Positions 17,221 through 26,100 of a stretch of DNA of 39,564 nucleotides are shown here, piece by piece. Made by a program: the position numbers and the translations under genes. The notes beneath the pieces are model-generated. The model saw only the letters and a program-made list of their open reading frames with translations, was not told the origin of the DNA and searched no databases. How positions within the stretch are numbered: the first letter of the stretch is position 1; each line of letters opens with the position of its first letter. Source of the stretch: Symploca sp. SIO2E9 (GTDB taxonomy: Bacteria; Cyanobacteriota; Cyanobacteriia; Cyanobacteriales; Coleofasciculaceae). The stretch covers positions 1 to 39,564 of the forward strand of contig JAAHGS010000050.1 in assembly GCA_010692645.1 (NCBI GenBank), given 5' to 3'.

Positions 17221-19800
17221 ATGGTTAAAAAGTTGGCAAGAAATTACTATAGAACATTAATTAGTGCTGCTCTTATTGCTAGTGGTATTTTCCAGTTGGT
17301 AGCACCTGTACTAGCTGAAGGTACCTTGGCTGGGACAAATATCAGTAACCAGGCGACAGCTACTTATAATGACCCAGAGGACATAAATAACCCACTTACC
17401 ACAGTTTCCAACACTGTCACAGTAATAGTAGCAGAGGTAGCTGGTATCACGGTTACCCCAGTGGGGATTGAAAACGTAACTGCCTCTGGTCAACCAGTGT
17501 TACCAAATCACGAACTGTTCTTCGATTTTGAAGTCACTAACGTTGGTAATGCTGCCAGCAATATTTTTGTACCAGATCTTACTGGCGTTAATATTAGTGA
17601 AACTGCTACTGATACTACTGGATCACCAACTGCCGGTGTAACTCAAGTTCAGTATTCAACTGATGGGGGCACAACCTTTACCGATGTTACTGTTGGCGGT
17701 CAATTCATCCCGACAATTCCTGCGGGAGATTCGATCATTGTCCGAATCCCAGTCACTGTTGACTCAGATGCAGATGCTGGTGGTGAAATCACAGTGACTT
17801 TGGGTAATACTGACCCAATTGGCGGACAGAACGAACCCCTTCTTGCCGGTGGCGCAATTGCTGGTAACGCTGACGTTAGTACCCAGGATAGCGATGACAC
17901 CACGGCTCCTAGCAACGGTGAGCGGGAAGCCAGTGCCCAGAACACAATCCTGGTTAACGCACAACCAATAGCTCTCGCTACCATCTTTAAGAGCCGCACT
18001 GCTTACGATAACGCGGGCACAGTTCCCCTTAATGATGACACTTTGACCTATGACCTAAGCTTACAAGTAGAAGCTTCTGCACCTCCTGGCAGCCCTGGCA
18101 TTGTTGCTGCCGACTTGACTGGTACTGACATTAACCTAGATGGCGCTACAGTAAGTCGCATCTTGGTGTCTGATGCAATTCCTGAAGGTACAGTCATTGT
18201 AGGAACTCCAGTTGCACCGGCTGATTGGACACCAGTCTACAGCATTGATAACCCAGCACTTTCAGGTTTGGCACCTAATGATCCGGCTGTGCCATGGACA
18301 ACAGCACGGCCAGGAGTTGATACTGACATTAAGCGTGTTGGTTTCGTCTATACAGGTGGCACAACCATCACCAGGGGTGATATTGTTGAGGGCTTCTCCT
18401 TCCAAGTTGTAACTACTAACGTTCCTGCTGAAGGTCAAACTATTGAAAACATTGCTCAAGTATTTGGTCAAACCGAAGATGGTGCAGGAACTGGTACTGG
18501 TCTTGGAGACCTAGTTTACGACGAATCCGGTGACCAAAATCCCAACAACTTCAATGATGATGGTACACCGCCTGCTGATAACACGCCAACGGATGGTGTT
18601 CCTGACCAAACTGTTGATGAGGCTGACCCCAACAGTAGCGACAATGACCCAGATAAGGATAACCAAGGTACTGGTCCTGGTGGTGAAGTCAACGTCTTTA
18701 ACCTGTTGCCTCCTGGAGCAATTCTAAATGGTCCAGACGCTGCACCAGAGGCTATCGGACCAACAGATAACAACGACGACTTTACAAATCAGGCAGTTAC
18801 CCCGCTTAACCTAGATGGGAATAACCAGCTTGACGCTGCCGTCACGGAAACCTTTACTAACACCGTTAATAATCCTGGTACAAATCCCATCACCGATATC
18901 TTGTTAGCTCCGAAAGATATTGATGGTGGTTTGGGCAATATTCTACCGACTGATATTCCAGACGGCACCATAGTTGAAATTGTCTTCGGCAATCAAAATG
19001 CTATTTACGAGTACGATAACGTTGATGACCCAAATGGAGTATTCACTCTCACAGGTGGTACAGGGCCAGTCAGAATTAATGATCTGCCAGCAGGAACTTC
19101 TGTTGACTACACCGTCAATGTAACTCTCCCTGTCGGCACTGATTTGTCCACAGCTCAAGTTGCTCCAAATGCTGATCCAGCTGCAAATCCAGAACTATTC
19201 GGCGGTTATCCTGTTCCAATTGTTGCCTTCTCTGACACAGGTACAATTGATGGTGAGCCTAATTTAGGTGAACAGCAAAACACTACCATTAACCAAATCT
19301 ACGTCGGCTACTTACGGTTAGTCAAAGAGGCACGAATTCTCAATTCTGATGGTTCCGAACGTGTAGGCTTCACTACTGATCTCACCGGTCAACAGATAGG
19401 CTCACAGGAAATTATTGAATACCGCATTACCTACACTAACATCTCAGAAGCTCAAAACGGCACTGGTAATGTCATCCTGAATGCTGAAAACGTTCAGATT
19501 ACTGAAGACGGAACAATTGATTTTGCTAATGATGGCTTAGTTGATCCAACTGGTAGCGACGGCAACAACTGGGCATTAGATACAGGGGACAAAGATTCTG
19601 ATGGTGATGTAGCTACAAGCATCGACACCAGCAATGTCCAAGGTCAAGCTACAGCTAGTCAGGGAACAATTACCTTTACTCCTAGTGGTGATCAATCTGG
19701 CCCTGATCAGGTTACTGATGTAACGGTATACACCAACGATGTTGGAACAGTTCCACCACAAACACCTGGAAGCTTTACTTTCCAACGTCGAGTTAACTAG
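17221..19800 (+). CDS. Secreted DUF11-type surface protein
   Basis: This 859-residue secreted protein starts at ATG 17221, which has AGAAAGAAG just before it and places the signal peptide at the very N-terminus (ALIASGIFQLVAPVLA, cleaved near residue 32). The frame is open 46 codons further up, but only to a TTG. The mature part is repeated beta-sandwich sequence: EGTLAGTNISNQATATYNDP is the classic opening of such proteins, and NTVTVIVAEVAGITVTPVG, FEVTNVGNAASN and IIEYRITYTNIS are DUF11-type strands. Asp/Asn/Gly-rich stretches near residues 430-500 look calcium-binding. It has no membrane anchor and no sorting motif, and ends FTFQRRVN. First of four co-oriented genes. The molecular role is unknown; a cell-surface layer, sheath or fibre component is plausible. 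Confidence 0.82.
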   Translation: MVKKLARNYYRTLISAALIASGIFQLVAPVLAEGTLAGTNISNQATATYNDPEDINNPLTTVSNTVTVIVAEVAGITVTPVGIENVTASGQPVLPNHELFFDFEVTNVGNAASNIFVPDLTGVNISETATDTTGSPTAGVTQVQYSTDGGTTFTDVTVGGQFIPTIPAGDSIIVRIPVTVDSDADAGGEITVTLGNTDPIGGQNEPLLAGGAIAGNADVSTQDSDDTTAPSNGEREASAQNTILVNAQPIALATIFKSRTAYDNAGTVPLNDDTLTYDLSLQVEASAPPGSPGIVAADLTGTDINLDGATVSRILVSDAIPEGTVIVGTPVAPADWTPVYSIDNPALSGLAPNDPAVPWTTARPGVDTDIKRVGFVYTGGTTITRGDIVEGFSFQVVTTNVPAEGQTIENIAQVFGQTEDGAGTGTGLGDLVYDESGDQNPNNFNDDGTPPADNTPTDGVPDQTVDEADPNSSDNDPDKDNQGTGPGGEVNVFNLLPPGAILNGPDAAPEAIGPTDNNDDFTNQAVTPLNLDGNNQLDAAVTETFTNTVNNPGTNPITDILLAPKDIDGGLGNILPTDIPDGTIVEIVFGNQNAIYEYDNVDDPNGVFTLTGGTGPVRINDLPAGTSVDYTVNVTLPVGTDLSTAQVAPNADPAANPELFGGYPVPIVAFSDTGTIDGEPNLGEQQNTTINQIYVGYLRLVKEARILNSDGSERVGFTTDLTGQQIGSQEIIEYRITYTNISEAQNGTGNVILNAENVQITEDGTIDFANDGLVDPTGSDGNNWALDTGDKDSDGDVATSIDTSNVQGQATASQGTITFTPSGDQSGPDQVTDVTVYTNDVGTVPPQTPGSFTFQRRVN

Positions 19801-19929
19801 AACATCGATTCAGGAAGCAACTTTCCACTAAATACGGTTCATAGTTCATCAAAAATTATTGATTCTCCAAACACAATGAGCTATGAATCATAAACCATGA
19901 ACAAAAACAATTTGCAGAGGTTTACTAAG

Positions 19930-20508
19930 ATGAAACGGCTACACAAGATTCTTGGTTTGGGAACACTTACCGTCGCTTTAGCTTTACCTTTTATCAGCAA
20001 CAGTCCTGTCTGGGCGCAACTAGAATCAGCTGGTCAAGCTATAGCTGAGAATTTACAGCGCGAAGAACAAATTAAATTAGTACTTTCTGCTGAAAAAAAA
20101 CTAGTTGAAATCGACAACAAAGGACAAAATAAAATCACCTGGCAAGAACTTAATAACAAGGTAGTAAAAGTTTTTCCAAATGATTTTATTCGCTACACCC
20201 TAAAGGGAGAAAATATTAGCGATCGCGCTGTCAGAAATTTGGTAGTAAACCAACCTATTCCCCAGCAAACTAAATACGTCCTGGGTTCTGCAACTGTCGC
20301 TCAAAATAACGGTGCAGAGATTACCTACAGCATTGATAATGGCAATACCTTTGTTAAGAATCCTGTCATTAAAGTTACTCTAGCAGATGGCACAGTTGAA
20401 GAGCAACCAGCTCCTGCTCAAGCTTACACCCACATCCGCTGGAACTTTGGAGATAGTGTTGATTCAGGAATAGCACTGAAAGCTACATACGAAGTAGAAG
20501 TTCGCTAA
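19930..20508 (+). CDS. Small secreted DUF11-like protein
   Basis: This 192-residue secreted protein starts at ATG 19930, preceded by AGAGG; an ATG at 19897 in frame would add 11 residues before the same signal peptide (ILGLGTLTVALALPFISN, cleaved after SPVWA). The mature part contains one DUF11-like beta domain (DFIRYTLKGENISDRAVRNL, then NQPIPQQTKYVLGSA), preceded by a charged helical stretch. It lies between two large surface proteins and probably belongs to their assembly. A hairpin follows 6 bp after the stop. Confidence 0.78.
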   Translation: MKRLHKILGLGTLTVALALPFISNSPVWAQLESAGQAIAENLQREEQIKLVLSAEKKLVEIDNKGQNKITWQELNNKVVKVFPNDFIRYTLKGENISDRAVRNLVVNQPIPQQTKYVLGSATVAQNNGAEITYSIDNGNTFVKNPVIKVTLADGTVEEQPAPAQAYTHIRWNFGDSVDSGIALKATYEVEVR

Positions 20509-20514
20509 AAATTG

Positions 20515-20546
20515 AAGGCGATTGGCGCTACCGCCTCAATCGCCTT
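20515..20546. terminator. Hairpin after the small DUF11-like gene
   Basis: AAGGCGATTG (20515-20524) pairs exactly with CAATCGCCTT (20537-20546) around a 12-nt loop. No T-run follows, so it may be a processing or attenuation site rather than a full terminator. Confidence 0.45.
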
Positions 20547-20571
20547 ACTTGGTTGTCGTGACAGAAACTGG

Positions 20572-20603
20572 AAGTAATAAGTAATAAGTAATAAGTAATA
20601 AGT
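20572..20603. repeat. Tandem AAGTAAT heptamer repeat
   Basis: About 4.5 exact copies of the 7-bp unit AAGTAAT. Short tandem heptamers of this kind are typical of filamentous cyanobacterial intergenic DNA. Confidence 0.8.
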
Positions 20604-20700
20604 TTGAAAAAGATTTGAACAATCTTAGTTTGGAGTGAGGGAAAGGTTTAAAATACTCCCCATCTCCCCTCTTTTTACCTTCTGAGTGATTCACTATCAA

Positions 20701-23145
20701 ATGCGACGTCCTATTCACTTCTTCCATAACTGCCTCCAATTATTGGCAGTAACTGTCGCGATTGGAGGCATTATACCAATAGCTACACCTGCACTATCAC
20801 AAACAACTCTACAGTGTGAGGCTCCTGAGCAAATGGGACCAATTATTAGTAATTTTGCCGCTTACAGCCACACCCAAACCCGCACTCAAGTACGCCAACC
20901 TTACGACACCGATGAAACTCAAATTAATGCTTTTACAAACCAGATTATTAGTGAAACTGTTAAGCGTGGTAATCTTGTTATCTTGTCTCAAGGTATTAAG
21001 GATAGTAACGGTAATTTAGTATTTGGCTTAGGTAATATTGCAGATGCTATTAGGAGTGAACTGCTTGAACTTGGCTGGAGTCAAGAGGAAGCAAATCAGG
21101 GCAGTATGGCAGCGGTAAGAAGGTTTGCAATTTTACCACCTGAGACCATTATCGAGGAAGTAATAGGGAAATCGAAAGATGCAATTAGGGAAAGTGTACC
21201 TAACCAGGCTGTTGTTATCGATGGGTTCGACACCGCTTTTGATCAAGCTCTTGCTGTCGCCTTTATGAGCATGGCTCAACTCACTCTAGAGTCACTGGGC
21301 TTAAGGAGAACGGAAGCTGAAACAGCTGCCAATGCTGCGACTACAGTGATTGCTGCTGCCCCCCAAAATACCCCTTTTGAACAAATCGCATTTACAGCTT
21401 TCCAAGAAGCCCTTAATGCTCTACAAAATCTAGAAACGCAAGATTTTGCACCTCTACTGACTACAGCCAGAGAAATTCTAGAGGATGATTTAGAGCAGAT
21501 TCGCTCTGGAACTGGAAGCAGCGTGCAATCAGGAGATATTGTGCGTTTTGAGTTTGTTCTGGCTAATAGGGGAAGTGCCCCAATTGAAGTAGCAACTCCT
21601 ACTGCCAGTTTAATTCAAACCAGTGTTATAACAGGTTCAGCCTCAATTCTAGGCATTACTGTCGAGGGCATGGAGACAACCCCATCAAGTCTAAACATTG
21701 CGCCTGAAGAGCAAATGAGGCTAATTGTTGAAGTTAGTGCAGGTGCTGTTCCTGTAGACGGAAGCTCCGTAACTGTAAACTTGGGCAATAGTGATTGCGG
21801 CAATAGTAATGCTCAACAAACCCTAAGCATTTTACCCCCTGTTGAACAACCTCTGATTGACCCCTTAGGACGTATTACGGGCTGTAGTGGGGAACTTCTA
21901 GCTGATTACCAGGGATTTAGCGTTGGTTTATACGAACCAGATCCTAGTGATCCCACAGGCACAGAGCTTGGGGAAGCCGTAGCTTTAACAAGGACAGAAG
22001 TGCCGGATATCCAGGGTAATGGCATTCCGCAAGGACTTGCACCCAACACGGAAAACATTAACCCCTATCCTCTCAGTAATGAGGTTGTTCAGGAGTTTAG
22101 AGGCGTCTATAACTTCCTATTTGACGAGGCAACAGGTCAACTAGACCAGGGGCGCACATACATTTTAGTGGTTGCCCCTCCTTCTGATTCTAACTTTGCT
22201 CAACGTCGTATCCGATTGGTTCTTGGCGATCGCAATGGTGAAATGGTTAGCTATACTGCGACTTCTCTCGATGGTAGACCAATAGGACTTACAGACGGAA
22301 GCATGGAAGTAAGTGGGGAGATCGTGGTTGATGATGCTGCTTCTTTGGGACTGACTTTAGGTGTAATGCAGTTAGCTGCTGGCGTTTGTGACGCTCAGGA
22401 GGTGCAAATCACCAAAACAGCTGACCGCGCCACAGCCCAACCAGGAGATATCGTCATTTATCGCCTCTCGGTGAGAAATCAGTCTAGTACTACTTTGGAA
22501 CAGATAGTACTATTTGACCAATTACCTATAGGCTTCAATTTTATCCCTAAGTCTGTTAGGGGTGAAATTGCAGGGGAAGAAGTCACAATTACTTCTGAAC
22601 GTAATCAGAGAACAGTAACCTTCCGGGGAGAAGACTTAGTCCCGCCAGGGGAAGTACTTAATATTGTCTATGCTACAGAATTAACTCCTGATTCTCTGCG
22701 TGGTTCTGGGGAAAATCGGGCGATTGTCAATGCTGAACGTGATGATAACAGTCTTGGGGTTAAGGATGGCCCAGCCATTCACCGATTGCGAGTCGATCCA
22801 GGCATTTTATCAGATTGCGGCACCTTAATTGGTCGTGTTTTTGTAGACAAAAACTTTGATGGTGAGCAACAGCCTGGTGAGCCAGGAGTACCCAATGCTG
22901 TGATTTATCTCGAAGACGGCAATCGCATCACCACCGATGCGGATGGTCTTTTCTCTGTCGCTAGTGTACTACCTGGTCATCACAGTGGCACTTTAGACCT
23001 TACAAGTCTACCAGGCTATACCTTAGCTCCCAACCACTATTTCAGTGAACGTAATAGCCAATCCCGACTGGTGCGTTTAGAGCCTGGTGGTATGGCACGC
23101 ATGAATTTTGCTGTTACCCCCACTTTCCAAGAATCAGAAAACTAA
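20701..23145 (+). CDS. Large exported protein with DUF11 and SdrD-like domains
   Basis: This 814-residue exported protein starts at ATG 20701; a GTG at 20686 would add 5 residues. The signal peptide is LQLLAVTVAIGGIIPIATPA, cleaved near ALS. Residues about 50-260 are unusual: largely helical, Ala/Glu-rich, with no family I recognise. A beta-sandwich region follows, then a DUF11 domain (about 566-690; ITKTADRATAQPGDIVIYRL, VLFDQLPIGFNFIP). At the C-terminus is an SdrD B-like / carboxypeptidase-regulatory-like domain (GTLIGRVFVDKNFDGEQQPG, then VPNAVIYLEDG). Its stop overlaps the next start by one base (TAATG), so it is translationally coupled to the barrel protein. I infer a periplasmic or surface partner of that barrel. 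Confidence 0.8.
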   Translation: MRRPIHFFHNCLQLLAVTVAIGGIIPIATPALSQTTLQCEAPEQMGPIISNFAAYSHTQTRTQVRQPYDTDETQINAFTNQIISETVKRGNLVILSQGIKDSNGNLVFGLGNIADAIRSELLELGWSQEEANQGSMAAVRRFAILPPETIIEEVIGKSKDAIRESVPNQAVVIDGFDTAFDQALAVAFMSMAQLTLESLGLRRTEAETAANAATTVIAAAPQNTPFEQIAFTAFQEALNALQNLETQDFAPLLTTAREILEDDLEQIRSGTGSSVQSGDIVRFEFVLANRGSAPIEVATPTASLIQTSVITGSASILGITVEGMETTPSSLNIAPEEQMRLIVEVSAGAVPVDGSSVTVNLGNSDCGNSNAQQTLSILPPVEQPLIDPLGRITGCSGELLADYQGFSVGLYEPDPSDPTGTELGEAVALTRTEVPDIQGNGIPQGLAPNTENINPYPLSNEVVQEFRGVYNFLFDEATGQLDQGRTYILVVAPPSDSNFAQRRIRLVLGDRNGEMVSYTATSLDGRPIGLTDGSMEVSGEIVVDDAASLGLTLGVMQLAAGVCDAQEVQITKTADRATAQPGDIVIYRLSVRNQSSTTLEQIVLFDQLPIGFNFIPKSVRGEIAGEEVTITSERNQRTVTFRGEDLVPPGEVLNIVYATELTPDSLRGSGENRAIVNAERDDNSLGVKDGPAIHRLRVDPGILSDCGTLIGRVFVDKNFDGEQQPGEPGVPNAVIYLEDGNRITTDADGLFSVASVLPGHHSGTLDLTSLPGYTLAPNHYFSERNSQSRLVRLEPGGMARMNFAVTPTFQESEN

Positions 23146-26100
23146 TGAAACTGAGAAAACTGCACAAAATAGCTTTTAGAATGATGCGGTTGGGGGCTAT
23201 GGTTGGCTGTTTGGGTCTACTCTTATTTCCAGCTACCCTAGTTCGAGCAGCATCCTCTAAGGATTTAAATTTGCCGCTTTTGACAAAAGAGTTAAAGGTT
23301 GAAGAAGGCAGAGGGCAGGAGGCAGGAGGCAGAAGGGAGTATTCAGATGTTGAAGGTTACACTCTAGCATACCCTATTCCCTCTCCAGAAAAGATTAGGC
23401 AGCACTCTCTCTACTGGCAAACGCTCAAGGAAAAAACACTGCTAGTGGAGGATGCTAACCTTCAGGAATGTCTGCTAGTTCGGAGAAAGCCGCTGCAATT
23501 GCAACCAGTTGCTGGGGATGAGGCTCGGGTGAGGGAAAAAAAGAGTGGGGAAATAATTAAGCAGACGCCCAGACGCCCAGACGCCCAGACGCGGAGAATT
23601 AAAATTCCAACCAAAATTTCGCTCACCCATGAGGCTCAAGCAGAGAAACAGGAGAACCAGGAGAACTGTTTAAAGAAGAAAGTACCAAGCCGATCATACC
23701 AAGTTGCAACTACAGGTCTTACTCCCCCGGCTTCCTTGCAAACTGCTTCTGACCAACTCCGGAAAAAGCTAGTCGAACATAGAACACAGATACTTGCACA
23801 GAAGACTAAGCCAAGGGAGGACACTTTGCTGAGGGAATGTCTTCTGATTCGGAAAAAGCCGATGCAATTGCAACCAGTTGAGCCAGGGGAGAACAAACAG
23901 AACTGTTCTAGCACAGGAGCAAGAGATTCTTCAGAACCTTGGCACCGCCGTCTCCACGAGGAGAGAGGGAGTGGGGGCAACTTTTTGAAAGGAAATTTGG
24001 CTCCCTCTCAACTTAAAGCACTTTATAGAAGGCGGGAATTTAAACCCAATGACTGGAGAATTAGAGAGGGAGCCTCTCCCTCCCAATTCAATTCCATCCC
24101 CCACTCTCCCCTGAGGGTGAGGGAAAAAAAGAGTGGGGGAACAAGTAGGCAGACGCGGAGACACGGAGACGCGGAGACGCGGAGAATTAAAATTCCACGC
24201 AAAATTTCGTTCACCCCTCCCCTGACAAAGGCTGTTGCTCCTCCTGAGAATTTACAACTGCAGCTTTCAAACCTTATTACTGACTCGACTATACCAGGGC
24301 TATGGGCTTCTGAATCGATTGATTCCTCTGAGGATCAAAAGCAAAACTCTGCTGTAACAGAAGAAAACATCTCTGTTTCTGAGTCCATCGACTCTCAGCC
24401 GACAACAACGATTCAACCTCAGTCTACAATCTCTGAGTCAGGTGAGTCTCAGACTTCTACTGCTGATGAAAATTTAGAGAGTTTTGAGCAAAAGTCTCTG
24501 CAGCCAGCATCAGTAACTATTCTCAACCCGACAGCAGAAGCTATTTTGGATGTTCCGGCAACTACTGTTATTTTGCAGTATACTATTGGCACTGAGGTGG
24601 AACTCCGAGTCAATAGTAAAATCGTGGATAAGTCCTTAATTGGACGCACGGAAACCAATACTCAGACTAACCTAGTTACCCAGATTTGGTACGGTGTTGC
24701 CCTTAGCGAAGGGGAAAATACTTTAACTGTAAATACTCTAGGCAATGGAGGCAGTAAACCACTTGCCTCAGTGACGGTGCGGGTGCGAGGAACTCCTCAG
24801 GAATTGAAACTAGAGACAGTTGAAGCTGGAATTCCAGCAGATGGCCGTTCCATTGCTACTATTAAAGGTCAATTAGTCGATGAAAGCGGTAATCGCTCTC
24901 ACCGAGATGAAATTGTTACCTTAGTCAGCAATGCTGGGGAGTTTGTGGGCGCTGACTACGAACCTGATCAACCGGGCTTTCAAGTACAGGCTAAGGCAGG
25001 AGAATTCACAGCTACCCTACGTTCTGGCATGGAAGCTAAAACTGTACGGATTCGGGCCACTACTAGTAGTTTAGAAGCTTTTACCCAGATGCAGTTTGAG
25101 ACTGCTTTGCGCCCGAATCTTTTATCTGGGGTAATTAATCTACGCTGGGGAAGACGAGGCACGGACTTTTTTGATCGCTTTGAAGATTTCCTACCAGCTG
25201 ATCAAGACTACGATACTAAACTAGACTTTAACTCAGCTATATTCGCCACTGGCTCGATTGGGGAATGGTCCTTTACTGGGGCTTTTAATAGCGATCGCTC
25301 TCTTAATGAAGATTGTAACTGCGATAATCGACTATTTCGCACTTACCAGGCTTCTGAGCAAAACTATCCCGTTTACGGTGATAGCTCAACCGTCGAAGTC
25401 GTCGCTCCTTCTATTGACCAATTCTATCTGCGCTTGGAACGCTCCGCCAAGATTACTGGGGCTGAGCCAGATTACGCAATGTGGGGAGATTACAATACTC
25501 ATGAGTTTGCTAATGCCTCCCAACAATTTACAGCAACAACTAGGCAACTTCACGGCTTCAAAGCTAATTACAATCTGGGTAACTTGCAAATTAGCGCTTT
25601 TTATGGTAATAATATTGAAGGTTTCCAGCGAGATACTATTGTCCCTGACGGTACCAGTGGTTTTTACTTCCTTTCGCGCAGGTTATTGTTACCCGGTAGC
25701 GAAGATGTCTTCATCGAGTTAGAGGAATTGGATAATCCTGGTACAGTCGTGCGACGGGAGCACTTGAGCCGGGGACCTGATTATGAAATTGATTATGACC
25801 GTGGAACTCTATTGTTCCGCGAACCCCTCCTAAGAACGGACTTGGATCAAGAGGGTAGAATTTTGGTGCGTAGGATTGTTGCCTCCTATCAATTTGAGGA
25901 TGAGAGCAGCGATACTAATATTTATGCTGGTCGAGTGCGCTATCATTTCTCCAGAGAAGTCAATCGCCAGAGTTGGATTGGGGCAACTTATTTACAGGAA
26001 GACAGAGGATCTCGCAACTTTGAACTCTATGGTGCAGATGCATTTGTCTCTTTGGGTGAGAATGGTCAGTTAATTGCTGAGTACGCCCATTCTCGCAACG

